Source: Monarcha castaneiventris obscurior (taxonomy: Eukaryota; Chordata; Aves; Passeriformes; Monarchidae). Taken from it: DNA of 64,000 nucleotides. Shown here in pieces: positions 35,554-54,762 of the stretch. The translations under genes and the position numbers were made by a program. Below the pieces are notes generated by a model. That model had not been told where the DNA came from, searched no databases, and saw only the letters and a list, made by a program, of their open reading frames with translations. Where the stretch lies: contig JAMPIT010000258.1 of the NCBI GenBank assembly GCA_026261815.1, positions 8,733,501 to 8,797,500 of the forward strand, given 5' to 3'. How positions within the stretch are numbered: the stretch's first letter is position 1; each line of letters opens with the position of its first letter.

Positions 35554-36945
35554 TTCCGGACCTGCGCTGTCAGCCCTTCTTGATAAATTAAGGGCTTCGC
35601 AGTCGAAACCTATTTACACCTCCATTATAGGGCTAACCAAATGGGGATCCGCATGCATATTTTTACCGCGAGAGATCTCATACATCTCCGCCAGAGCCGC
35701 CCCTCGGGCCATGGGATAACAGATAGCGGAGGGGGTGGGCTGTGCTCCGCCGCGGCCAGCACTTGAGCGGAAAGAAGTCCGCGTCCCCCCTCGGTGCTGG
35801 ATGCCCGGGGCACCCGGACCCGTCCCCCTCGCAGGGGGCGAGGGTGTGTGACCTCCCCGGAAGCCTCGCTGGGGACCGGACACACGGGCTCCTCTAGGCC
35901 AAAGCAAAGCCCTCGGGGAAGTTTCTCCTCCGACGGAGATGGGGTTTGACTGCGCCGCTTGCCCTGCCGGTGCCTTTATTTGGGGAGGGAAGGGGCGAGA
36001 AGCGCCCCATTCGGAGCCGTTCCGTCCCCGCGGTCGGCGGCTTCCCCGGCTCTGCTCTCCATTCATTTCCAGGCGACGACCTGGGGCTGCTGTGGGGACC
36101 CGGGACAGGTCCTTGGTGTCCCCGAGGGTCGCCTCGGCGAGGCCGACAGCAGACAGGAGGGAAGGGATAAAATCCCCCGTTTCCCGGTGGGAATCCCGCA
36201 CCGAGCGCTGCCCGCTCCCTTTCGAAACGAAACGCGGCTGGAGCGAGGTGGCAGCGGAGCCCCAGAGCCGGGGAAGGCTCGGCCCAGCACCGCTGCCCCT
36301 GGCTGGGGGCTTTGCGGGGTGTCCCTGCACCCTCTGCTCCAGCCGGCCGCGCTCCGGCTGTGTCCCGCATTCCGGTTCCGCTTTCAGCGCCGGGGAAAAA
36401 GAAATGTCCCCGCTCCGCCTCATCCCGTCCCCTCCGGCGGCCCCCTCCAGTTCCACTTGGTTAGCTCAAGTTTTCCATGTAAATGACAGTAATAAATATC
36501 TAATCATGTCCCGCAGCTATCGGCGGCTCGCCGAGCAGCCGGCATTAATGAGACATCCAAGGGAAGTGGAGGAAAGGAGTGGGGAAAAAAATAAAATAGA
36601 AAGGAAAGTTTTTCCGGTCTCCTCCGGAATGGTTTCTAGAGGCGAGGCCCGGCCGAGGTGCCGGGGGGATGCGAGGCGTGGAGCCCCTCGCTCTTCCCGA
36701 GCGATCCCAACTGTGGGGTCGCGCTCAGGTTCAAACCCGTCCCCTCTAATTAACCCCCTCCCCAAAATCCCAGCAATTCCCTCGAGGGAGTGGCGAGTCC
36801 GGTCGCATCCCCGTGCTGGGGGCTGCTGTCCCCAGAGCCCCGCGGAGATGCGTGTGCCCATCCCCGCCGTGATTCCCAAACAATTAACGGAGCTGCAATG
36901 AGCTTTGAATGCTGATGGTGGGCCGAGGGGGGAAGGCTGCGGCTG

Positions 36946-37140
36946 AAATTAAACCATGAGAGTTGGATTTGTTCGCCTAACGCTAAACAAATGGACTGAT
37001 TACCTTCTTTCCAAACGCATCAGTCATACTACATTAAGTAGCAGAGAGCTAATTATCCCAATTAGGAGGCTGATTTATAATTAATGGCTTGGACCAAGTG
37101 ATAATTGGATGTTAATGGATAACAGTTTTGTCTGAAGTAG
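36946..37140. promoter_or_regulatory. Candidate conserved enhancer rich in homeodomain sites
   Basis: An AT-rich block at the 3' edge of the CpG island holds an inverted pair CTAATT/AATTAG with a 5-bp spacer (37049-37065), TAATTA at 37078-37083, plus GATAATTGGAT and TTAATGGAT nearby. The base texture, free of simple repeats, resembles vertebrate conserved non-coding elements. Conservation itself was not tested. Confidence 0.4.
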
Positions 37141-39047
37141 CCTCTCGCTTCCCCAAAGGCAGGGCTGCAGGGTTTGGGGTTTATTTACCCGCTCTCCCTC
37201 ACCTCTGCACGGAACACAAAGCAAAAGAGAAGAGAAATCTGCTCTTAGCTGGGTCGGGCGGGACTCTCCTCGGGCTGGGGGAGCCGCTGGCCTCTTCCCG
37301 GCCTGCCCGGAGCTCGGCAAGGAGGGCTGCAGGGGTAACCTTCAGCACCCACCTTCCCCACCAACAAACCACCCAGCTTTTCAAGCAATATCTGCAGCTT
37401 TTTTTCCTCTCCTCCCCGAGTTTCCAAGCCTTGGACAGCTGATCCTGCTGGGCACCTCATCCACCTACAGGACATGGGTCGTGTTCTCGATGAAGGGCAA
37501 AGGCTGAGCCCCGCGGGGTGCCCCAGTGTGGGTGAGGCTGTTCCTGTGTCCTGCCTCTCCTAGGGGGAGCAGGATGCGACTCACCTTAAAGATGAGAGCT
37601 TTTACACCCTCCCTGGCCCACACTCCCCATGCAAGGGCGGGCAGAGAGTAAATCTGCAGTTTCTCACTGCTCTTTTTCCTGACCACATCTCAGAACTGTT
37701 CTGAACATCGCTGACTGTTCAGCTTCTCCCTTCCCTGTTCACTTTTCAGCCATGAGTAAGTTGATGCAAGTCAATCCCTCTTCCTTGTTTGCCCCAGCCC
37801 AAGAGACTTGGACCTACAACCCTTTGGCTTTTGGATTCTGCTTCTAAGCTGAGTTTTCCCCATTCTAACTAAGAACTGTAATGGGAACAAAATTCCTGAA
37901 GGGGTAAGAGTGACTTCAGCCCTGAGTTACCCCATGACTGATGAGTTGTATTAAATTGCGCCAACATTGTCAATGCAAAAATACACCCAAAATTGTACTG
38001 TCAGTGCACAGAAAGCCACTTTGGATGAGTTTTCCTGCTAATTTAGAGATCTTGATGTCTAAATGGGAGATTCTCCTCATGCTCACACACATGAGCAGGG
38101 ATCTTACTGCCGTATCAGAAGGCACAGCTCTGTTCCACGGAGCTGGTGCAGATGTTGCTTTTCCTTAGTGCCAGTGTCGCTGCCTGCACCAAAGAAACCT
38201 CCCACAAATCAGAGAGAAGGACAGGCTGGCCAAGCAACTTTTGCACAATATAGTTGTAGAGGGAGTGACTGCAGTGGGTTTTGTTCCCAGTGTCTTTATC
38301 GTTTAAAAAGAATGTTTTGCTGAGAAAGAGGGAAATCGAATGAAAAGAAGCCGGAGCAAACAGTTTCTTTTTCCTCTGTTATTTTCACAACCAGCCCTGA
38401 CAAAACAAAGGTGCTGCAGAGAAGGGCCAGGACCAAGCTCTTCTGATATAGCTACCTACTGGTTTTACTGGTGATGCTGTGGGTAAACTCCTTAGCTAGA
38501 GGTAGTCAATGCTTTCTAAAATTCCAGTGGTTTTTCAGGGACATCACAAAATTTAGCTCTTCAAGCTGAAAATGCTTCTACTGAAGCACTGATGAACGTC
38601 AGTTGGCCTTAAACCCTTTCAAAAGGTTGAGAGCTGATTTCCACAACTTGTGTCTGAACAGAACATTTATAGCTACCTTGCTTCATTTGGAAAAACACAG
38701 GAGTAGGGAGAATGCTGAAGAACATGGATTCAATAAATCCCAAATTTTCCAATCCTATACAGCTAGTAATAAACTAACCTACTTCGGGGGAATTTCCATC
38801 AAAATATGCTGGTTGTGAAGAGGGTGGAGAATTCAGAAATGTAGCCAAATAGGAATTAATTCCTGGTGCACCGGGGTTAGCCAAACTCTGGGACCTTTCT
38901 CACCAGTTTATTTCACTCTAAGAGTTACTGAAATTGATTTAAAAAAAAAAATCCTTTTAACTTCATTAGGTTTTGGATCAGACTTCTTCTGTTTCCTAAA
39001 GCAGGTCTGGTGGAATTACAGCTCATGGGAAGGAGAGAGTCTCTGAG

Positions 39048-39075
39048 GGAGGGCTGGGAGCAGGGCTGGGAGCAG
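39048..39075 (+). repeat. Short tandem duplication of GGGCTGGGAGCA
   Basis: A unit of about 13 bp occurs twice in a row in the presumed first intron. No function is suggested. Confidence 0.7.
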
Positions 39076-42000
39076 GATGGACCAGCAGCTCTCTGAAGGG
39101 AGGGAAATGGGTATTTACACCAGGAGCCGTGGGTAGCTGGCACAGCTCTCTCAGGACCAGCTGTAGCTCTGTATGGCCAGAGCAGATACTGACTTGAGAA
39201 ACGGGGCTGTAAAACTGAAAGCGTGAGTGCCATGCTTGGGAACTCCACCTGGATCTTCCAGAGAAAGAGAAGCAGTTGCACGGGGGGAGATGAGCTGATG
39301 GATCTCACCAGGGAGAAGATGCTCTTCCCGAGGGAGCTGTGGAAATTTGATGTCTCCAGCCGAGCTGAGCAGCGGCTGGAGCGAGCAGGGAGCAGCTCTG
39401 CGAGCTCTCTCTCGGTGTGTGCTAGCCCGAGGTGGGTGAGTGTGCCTCTGCTGAGGGACTCCACATCTCCCCACAAAACCCAGCAGAGGTTTAGCAGCTC
39501 TGCCTGCTTCACAGCACACATCACCTGCTGGTGGCCAAAATACATTGCTTGCCTTGGCAGCCGCACTTCATTCTGTGTAGGGATCCAAAGGCTTACGGGA
39601 AAGGAAGCCTTGCATGTACCCGTGGTCCTCCCCAGCCCCTGGCGCTGCTGCCACTAACTCCAGTTCGTGGCCCTGTTTTAAGGTGGCACAAGTCTTTCCC
39701 TCACCCCAGCCCCTCCTTGTAAAAGCCACTGAGCTCAAGCATCTTTTTTTAGTGCTAGGATGAAAATTGGTGTTACCACTTGCAAAGGAGAAAAAACTTC
39801 TGGTTTATTCTTATAAGGTATTAGAAATCCCCCACAATTGCATGGCTTGTGGAGCTGCCTTTCAGGATTTTTTTCCCTCACTTTTTGACCCAGGTAGGAT
39901 TGTCTGTCATTTTGTCTGATAGCTGATTTAAGTCTGAGCTGGAGCAGTTGGCATAGTGTGTTTTGTGACTGTTGTTTTGAATGCTGTAAGAATCAGCAGC
40001 GGCAGAGGCAGGGTCCAGCTGAACTTGCAGGAAAATCCTGAGCTCAGGCTCTCAGCTTCTGTTACTTTTGAATTTTGCTTGCCCTTTATATCTCTCAAAA
40101 TCACCTTCGAACAGAATTGCACTTGGCATCGTAACCTCACAGCCTTCCATCTAATCAGCTCAAAGAGCCCCTAGGAAGGTCCTTTTGTGCCAGTGGGGTT
40201 AAACTCCAGCAGTGTGGCAGGAGCCACTGCATTTCACAAAGCCACACTGCTCCCCTCCTCGTGTGGGTACCAAATTCTCCAGCTTAACACCCAGAACTCA
40301 CAGCTTCAACTTCTTACTTTCTACTTGATCAGTAGTGGTGGTGGTGAGTGGAGAAATCACCCTCCTTGCCCGTGGAGCCCAGCATTTGGTCTGAGGATTG
40401 CATTGGGAGTGCCTGGAGCAAACCTGCATTTCCCTCTTCCAGACTTGCAGCACCTGGGAGCAGCAGGAGTGGAACTGGGAATGTCTTAAACTGCCCCAGC
40501 AGATCATTGCAAAGCTTATCTGTGCACTTCTGCAGTGTTTGATCTCCCTTGTTAGGGCTCAGTGCTAGATTGTCAGATCAGTGTCGTGGTTGTGGTGCTC
40601 AGGACAGACACAGGACCTCGTCACTAAAGGTCACAGGCTTAAAAACATATTTTGACACGGAACTGTAGATCCTTGTCTTCTTAATGAGACTGTCATGGGT
40701 AAAATCTTCCAGGATATTGCTCCATCTTCCAGGGATGGGAGATTCCTGAACCAGAAGCCCCGAGAGGCTGCCTTCAAGATGGTCAGTTTGCTCATGGGAA
40801 CAATCTGCAATCAAATATGCCGCAGGCAAAAGCTGTTTTGGGGGCAGAGAGCAAGCAGCGAGCCATCCTCATGCTTCCAGCAGCCCTGGGGAAGGGCAGA
40901 ACGTGGGGAGTCTGGTTTGGAAAATTCCCTTTGCCAGCATTAGGGAAAACAAAATGCTTCTCAAGAAAGCCTTTTCCACAGAAGTGAAGCAAAGGCCTGA
41001 ACAGGTACTTTGGGGTTTTTTCATACAAACACCAAAGACAAACCCTTTAAGCAGCTCGTGAATTCAGTAGTTTGATTGCAGGGTACTTTAAGGTTACTCC
41101 AAGTTCTGAATTCAGGGCTGTCCAGAGGCAGAGATGCTGTAGGGTCTGGGGAGGGGAGGCAGGTGGGCAGCACAGGGGCGTGCAAGCTCGGCTAAAGCGG
41201 GATGTGATCGCATTCCATGTCCACGGATGTGGAGCGTGCAGCAGCAGTGCTGGCAGAGCTGGGCTGTCGGGTTCAGTTTCCATTCCGGTGTTAATGATAA
41301 GAGATCTTAAATGCAGGATTTTGTTTTGTTGTTGTTGCTGACTGATGTGGAAGCAGAATGAGATGAGAAACTAGAGTCAAAGTGATCTTCGCTTTTACCC
41401 AGGAAAATGCTCCACTTTGATATAAATTCCGAGAGCTTCTACTGAGGCTTGAGTGCTGCTCCGAAGGGGAGAAGGGAGGTTTGTCCTGGTTTGATCCGTA
41501 AGCACTGATTGTCTCGTGTGAATTACGACAAGTGAGGGATTTAGCACCCCAGTGATGTTTAGTGATGCCACTCCTGGCTCTACACTGCAAGCTGCTGGGC
41601 TCCAAGCCCTAAAACTTATCCCTCACTCAAAAGCAGAGACTTGCAGGATGTCTTTATTTAATTTTCTTTATTTTCAGCCTAGCAAGCCTGCCCTCTGAAG
41701 AATGTCTCTGCAAAGAGGCATTGGGAAGTCTTTTGCCAGGAAGCATCTAATCAATCGCTTGGTTCTGTTATCTGGGGCTTTTGGGTGAAAAATGATGATT
41801 TCACAAAAGCCTTAAATGAAAATCACAGTAGCTGGTGTGAGTTACTCCTGTCAGCCAGGGCCTGTTACCTCAGCCATTCACAGCCTGGTGTCGAGAATTC
41901 ATAGAGTCCTGCAACAAAACTTCCTTGTCTCAGCAGGATGCTCTGAGGTTTGTTTTATAAAAATTATGAGCCCTCTCGCATCCTATTATGTTTCCACTAT

Positions 42001-45000
42001 GAATAGATGAGCATTGCAAACACAGTTGCTGTGCTCATCATCAGCAACTCAGAGTCAATTATTTGACAAGGTCTACCCAAAAAATGGTGACGCTGTCCCT
42101 AACTGGAGGTATTTCCAGATTTCAGCTGCTAGCAGTCTCCTGGTTTTAAGAAAAAGATCTCTTTATTTATACCAAGGTCACTAGGAGTAGCTGAGTGTGA
42201 GCTGCAAGAATTGGTGTAATGGGTCAGGTTTTGCTTTCAGTGAGTTGTGATTTGTTTAACTAGATTCTCTTTAATTAAGATCTCTCTCTCCACTTAGAAA
42301 TTAACTTTATTTAAATACAGGGATTTTGAAAGGTGTAAAAATATTTCAGGAAGATCAAAAATGCGGAATCCTGAGGGGTTTTTTTGGGAGCTGTTCTCAA
42401 TTCCTCGTTTCAGTTATAAGGAAAGTCTTTTGGAAGCCTGTTTTTATGGCTCGTGCTGCTCTCAGACTTTGACATTTGAATGAGAAACTATGATGTGTTG
42501 CAGTATTTCAAATTATTTATATTTCATCCACTACAAAGGTGAAATTGTTTCCTTAGACATTCGGTAATCTCACGTGAGGAACAAAATTGATTTATAACGT
42601 GTTGGTTATTATCTTACGTGATTTTGGGCCTTTATATATCTAAAAGATTTAGGGATATATTACCAAAAAAAAAAAAAAAGAAAGATTGAAGAAAACCTCT
42701 TGCTAGGATCATTTATTCATAACCCCCAGGTATGTAATTGATTTAGTACCAAATACATATAAACCCAATGTCTGTCTATAGAGTGAGCCCGTTTTCCTAG
42801 AATGTGAGTTACACAGAGTAAGAGATTTGTTATTTATCTTTCTGATTTGAAGTGTTTCTGAATAAGGAATTAAAGCATAAAATCATAATGCAGAACAGCT
42901 CCAGGGGAGGCAAGGGGGGATATTCTGTTGTGGTTTTATTTTCAGTGGTGCTTATTGCCAGTGGTAATAACGGGGAGAGGATGTTGCAGCACAAACCATT
43001 TGCTGTTATTCCCTGTCAGTAATGAACAGTGGGTTCCTGTGCTTTGCATGAACACCAGCAGTGATTTGTAGCACCTTTGCAGGTGCTCAGGCTGAGGACC
43101 ACAACTTTTCTTTTACCTGACAGGGCTACTCTTTATTTTCTTCTGTCACCTGCAGAACCCTGAACACCAATCAAGTGCACCAGACTTCTGTTTCATGCTT
43201 GGTTTTTTTAACTGATCCTTTCCTTGTGCTCAAGCTGTGCCTTGCATCAGGACACACACCCGAGGCTGTGCCGAGCTCTTCCAAACTTCAAATGCATCTG
43301 TGGTGAATCTCTTCATAAGCATTGAACTATAGTGTTGAAATTCCCTTCTGAAAGTGACTTTCCAAAGTCCAGATTTGAGGGGTTTTTGCACAGCTTATTT
43401 CCCACGTAAAGAAGGCCTCTGCACCATCACCAACCCTCCTGAGCTTTGATGAAGTGATAAAGAAACGCCCCACAGTGCCCACCAGTCAAAAGCAGACTCT
43501 GGTATCCTCTTCTTGGAACATCTAGGAATAGTTCAGTATTTTTAACTCACAGGTTTTATCACCCCATTCTTCATGATGGCACCTGAGTGTCTTGTGTAGA
43601 TCAGTGAATTTACTCTCAGTACTTCTTTGAGTTTGGGATGGCTCACTGTTTGGAGTCAAAAAAGAAAATGGTCCAAAGCCCCTGCAAAGCTGCATGTCCT
43701 ACATCCAGCCTCAGCCTCATCTCACCTGACAGTCTTTGCTTGAGAAGGGCAAATGTCTTGTCCTAGGCATTTTTTTGCTTCTACCTGGGAAAACTGGCCG
43801 TAATAAGCTATTGAAGAAAATCCCTCCATCTCATCTCAGTTTAGATTCGGGGAGCAAAAGCAGTGTTTTGGTTTAAAGCTCCGTTCCTCCAGAGCAGTGC
43901 TGGCACAGGGAGCTGATGTGGATGCCCTACTTCAGGAGAGCTTGGGATGAGGACAAACCTGCCATCCATGGCAGGAGCTCTGTGGCCAGCACAAGGGACC
44001 CTTGAGTTTGCAGGATGAAGGGATAGAGCCACTTCTCCATGAATGAGTTTTGTCAGTTCTGTAATTTTGCTGAAGACTTTGCGTGTGACTGGCAGGTGAA
44101 GCCAGGTGCAGATTGATGATGTTTTGATGGGGGGAGTAAAGTGATGAAATGAGGACAGAAAATTGCCCTTATTTCAAATTGTTGGGTGCACTTAATTTAG
44201 CTCGAGGATCCACGGTGAATTTTGTGATTTTGCTTTGGTGGTTTATTGTTTTGGGGTTTTTTCTCTGATAGAAGGGAAATTATGTATGTTTTCTTGCCAC
44301 GTACTTTTCAGAAAACTTCAATACCTCATTTTTTAAATTGTTCTCAGATCTGTTTCAATTCCACATACATAAGCCACTAGGAACAGGAGTTTTCACCTGG
44401 TGAGGAAATGCATGGGTCTCTCTTCGTGTCTTCTCTCAGGACAGAATTACATGCAAAATTTTATGAAATTAATTACCAGTTAAATTGGGAAACTTAAAGC
44501 CTTGTACAAAGCTGAGAATATTAAAACCCAGGGTCAGATCTGCCCTGTATGCCATGCTGTTAGGTGGTGCACGATAAATGGCACCACCCTTGTGCTGTAT
44601 GACTTGATGGGAACCTGAGGTTTTCAAGGCCAGTGTTGGGAAGGGATGGATGGGAGCCAGGCTGGTTGGAGCAGTGCAGCTCTGCTCTGGGGTAACGGGG
44701 TTCCCGTTTCTGGCTGGTAAACGTGCAAATTCTTCTGCATCAGATTGAAGAGCAGCAGCTCAATACAGCGTGGTGAGGTCCGTGGATTAGTCTGGGATGG
44801 GCAGAATACTGCATTGCCTGGCCTCAAAGAAATGCAGGAATGGAGGAAGCTGGATTTCCCATAGACAGCAGCAGTTAAAGCTAAGGGGAACCCCATGTCC
44901 TCTCTGTGAGGCTGGATCCTGGCAGGACACAGCCCCTGCAATCTGAGAAGTTGCAGGCTTGGGAAGAAAAATAGGCACAGCATCCATGAGTCTTCCATAG

Positions 45001-45599
45001 CAAAAAATTAAGTGAGAGGTAAAAGCCATGGAAGGGTTTTTGATGCTGAGGAAGCAAGGCCAGGACTGTAAAGACAGGAGTGGGAACCTCAGCAGGGTCT
45101 GGTGCAGGGCATGGTGAGGAGACCTGACAGCCTGGTGCTGAGAAATGTGGGAAGTGGGAGAGAGCCGGACTTGTGATGCTGGGGCTGGGAGAGTCACTGC
45201 TGCTGCCCTGAGGGGCCATGGTGTAGGGACCCCCTGCCCCAGGAGGTGCCAGCCCAGGCACTGCCTGGCAGCATCCACCCCCTGTGCTGAGCAAACGCTG
45301 CAGGATCAGCCCACAGGCTCCCAGCAGGGGCATTCTTCCCTCACCTGCTGTTTTCCTGCACCTTTCCTCAGCTTCCATCTCCTCTCTCTGCTGCTCCTAA
45401 CTCTTCAATGACCTCTGACGCACAAAATCAGGACAAGGCATCCCCTTTCTTTCAGGATAGACCCTACTTTAACCTCCCAGTTTATCCACAGCTGCTCAAG
45501 CCCATACCCTTCCATAAAGCAGGAGTTCAAACTTTGCTCTCATCCTCCTCCTGGCTGTGGCTGTTCCTGAGGCCCTCCAGCCACGCAGAGACATAAAAG

Positions 45600-45910
45600 A
45601 TGCATTTGCAGATTTTGAAAATTAAAACCATCTATACAGCCAGTGGGAAGGGATCAGCTTATTTGGTTGCTTAATGAAATATAAAGATTATTTTAACCAG
45701 TGTAAGCACTATTCGACAGCTTGTGAAACACAGCGGTGGCTTGATGAATGGCTTTCTCCATTAAAAAAAAATTGCTGCATGATGTCTTTTAAATATTTAA
45801 TTTATTGGGGTTGGAGTGAGCTCGGAGCTGACAGTTAAACAGGAGCTATTTGTGGTCTCAGTTAACTTTGCTTACCCGGCTGAACCGTCTCGCTCAGTAA
45901 ATTCCCTCAT
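45600..45910. promoter_or_regulatory. Candidate conserved non-coding element about 3 kb upstream of the first coding exon
   Basis: A unique AT-rich block with TTGCTTAATGAAAT, GATTATTTTAACC, a CTTTTAAATATTTAATTTATTG stretch in part, and CGTCTCGCTCAG at its end. Both flanks are less structured. Texture-based call. Confidence 0.25.
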
Positions 45911-48756
45911 TTTTTACACCGAATCTGGGATGATACATTTGCTGCACAAGTGAGTAGGAAGTTCTGCCTGTTGTCTGCACTGCAGCCTAAAATGCAGTTA
46001 TCACCAAAGCTGTGATGGGCATTGACTCCCATCCTGAGTCCACTCCCATGAAGTCCTTCTCTTTTTTCTTTTTTTTTTTCTTTTTGATGCACTTTCCCCT
46101 AGGCCACCCAAAAATGTACACATAAAGTCATCTTTTAAAAATCAAATATGCTGCAATATTCCTGGAGCAAGTGTTTCAGTGGAAATGCTGGGCTCCAGAC
46201 ACACCACGACTGGCAATGTCCTTGGAAGACTGTAGAGTATGGGAAAATTCCCCTCCTCTCCCTCTTCATTTTTCCTCTAATGTGCCAGCTTGCTGCACAG
46301 CTGACCACATGCAAGGGGGATTAGAAAAGAAAAACAGGCGTTTCTGTAAGGTGGGAGTCAAAGACACTTGGCCTCCCACGTATCTTCTGGCAAGGCTGAG
46401 CCCCGGTGTGGATTCTCCAGCGTCGGTTAAGGACAGAGGTCTGGCAGCAGCCCAGGGCAGTTAATAGGTTCTGTGGCATCAAATGGTTTTCACGAAACAC
46501 GCAGGAACTTAATGAGCTTTGAGACCTCCACCCCGCTGGCCAAAGCTGGTGCAACCAGCCAGCTGGTTCACAAGTGAGCTGGGAGGGGAGGAGGCAGAAT
46601 GAAGCTGCAAATCTCTGGTTTTCTGCCTGTGTTGGCCAGAAAAACCAGTCCTGCCCTTGTCTGTGACACAGAGGCAGTGAACAACTTTATTGGGTGGGAT
46701 GATGCTCTTGGGAAATGAACCACACCGAGGATGGGGTGAGGCTGCCCCACAGATCAGCCTTTCCCAGGTGATGGGAGATGTCCTCTGTGGCCATGTCAGT
46801 GGTACACGTCACTGGGCCATGTCCCTTAACACGTGCCACCAGCAGCAAAACTTTGCAGCCCAGGAAAGCAACATCATGGCTGTAATTCCACTGTGACCCT
46901 TATTGTGAGGAAAATAAATATACATGCCAAAAATCTGTTGGTGTGTGACATCCCTCCTCTTGAGCAGAGAACCAGCAAACAATTTTGTCATTGCTTTGGT
47001 CTTCCCTAAGCTCCATTAGAACAGAGCTGCGGTGTTCTTGCATTTCGGTTGGCACCTGAACTAAAAATGTCCATTTTCCCAGTTCAGCATGGAGTAGTGA
47101 GGAGTGAATGCAGAGTGGGTGAACAGGCAGACACAAAGCAGATGAAGTTGCCATCAGAGTGTGTGTCAGAACTTTGGGGTGTAACCTGGGCCTGTCACCC
47201 TTCGTCAGCTCTCAGTGCTGAAACGACGCAGTGGCAGAGCACAAGGGACTTGGGGAAACAGCAGTGAGGCTGAGCGCTGAATTCCCAAATAAGGGATTTA
47301 TAGTTACTGCAGCCTCTTTGAGAAGACAATCCCAAAACCAGAACTCGCATTCCTGAGGGCCATCCCTGAGTTGGCAGCATGTTTGACCAAGCTCCAGCTG
47401 TGTGTTTCCCTCCCCTGTTCCTGGGCACCACAACAGAGAGATGCTTGAGAGGGTGAAGCCACAAGATGCCCCACACCCTATGCTACAAAATTCAGCTTTT
47501 TTTCCAAGGAACTCCAGCTTGGTCTCTGGCTATTGCACGAGGTCACTTCATGTTTGTGCTTCTTACATCAAGGTGGAGAGAACAGGAGTTCAGAGCAGGA
47601 GGGGCAGCGGGGCAGCTCATTTCCCTCTTTACCATGAGTCTGAACCTCCACGGTATAAATCATTTACGGGAAAATATAAAGGTCGTTTCTCAGTACAGAA
47701 AATACAGCAGATAATTGTTCTTCCAAGTTTTCACTATTCAGTGCATCAAGTTCCTCCTAAAACCATGGGCATTTCTCCTAAAATCGTCACCTGCCTCCAG
47801 TGTTCAAATTGATTTTCTAAGAGGCTGCCTGAGAAGACATCTGCTTTCCTTAAGTTAGTCCAGCTGACCCTCTTTCCCTGAACGTTTGTTCATTGCACTG
47901 ACTTTCCAGACGGTGACTTGCTGATGTAAACTGTGCTTTAAAAAATTTATTTTGTGGCTAATGTTTCACAACTTCCTTTCTGATGTCTTACAAACTGCAG
48001 AAACGACATCCTGGAGGCCCTCAGTCATTTACAACAGGGATGAATGAAGCATTGCTCGGCTTTTGAGATCAATATTAGCTCAGTTTTACAGATGGTCTGT
48101 GAGGAAAAAGAGCTTGAAGTTTCATGCAGAGCCCACACTAGGAAAAAAAGCCATTAGTTTTCTGAAATAATTTCCTTGCTATTGAGCTATGAAATGTCGG
48201 TATTTATTGCAAACCTTATTCCCTCTTTAGCCATAACATTTTTGGTGCTATTATGCTGCAGATTTATTTTCTTTAACACCACGTGCTCTTTTTTTGGGGT
48301 TTTTTTTTTTTCACTGTACCATTTGTGTTTTCTTAAGAAGACCTGTAGGAAAAACGCATAATGAATGGAAACAAATTATAAATGAATTCAGATGAGAAAC
48401 ATTATTTGACATTCCAGCAATGGGATTACAAAAGAGTCTACTGTAGGAAATGATAGGGACAAAATCCCAGCTAGCCCTGGGATAGAGCTAGGACAATGCA
48501 TTAAAAGTCACTGTAATATGATAAAATGCTTTGTGGTATGCAAAAAAAAATAATTTCCCATATTTTGATCAGCATGAGTGGGATGTATTCACATTCTGGG
48601 CTTGAAGTTTGGAAGCCAGACTGGTGTTGATGGTGCTTTAGGTGTACAGGAGATATTTGCATTCCCATCCCAAAACCTGTCGGAGCTGCGAGGTCGGACA
48701 TAAGCCTTGCATGCAGCACTTTAATTTTGAGCTCAGCATTTCCAAAGCTGACCTGA

Positions 48757-54762
<6,006 letters not shown>

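Larger units (their letters stand above)
31830..36910. promoter_or_regulatory. Broad CpG island, likely DMBX1 promoter and poised-chromatin domain
   Basis: About 5 kb in which CG dinucleotides are frequent and GC content is visibly higher than on either side, with the densest parts near 31.85-33.1, 33.88-34.9 and 35.1-36.45 kb. AT-rich islets with homeodomain-type motifs interrupt it (near 32.2, 35.6 and 36.5 kb). Islands of this breadth are typical of developmental transcription-factor genes regulated by Polycomb. It lies 12-17 kb upstream of the first coding exon, on the side where a 5' exon is required. Confidence 0.75.

Noticed and set aside
35939..36901. 320-codon open frame on the + strand in the CpG island
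   Set aside because: Arg/Pro/Ser/Gly-rich, as expected of any frame in GC-rich DNA; overlapping long frames occur on both strands there.
38925..39566. 213-codon open frame on the - strand
   Set aside because: Ser/Leu/Arg-rich with no family resemblance; lies in the presumed DMBX1 intron.
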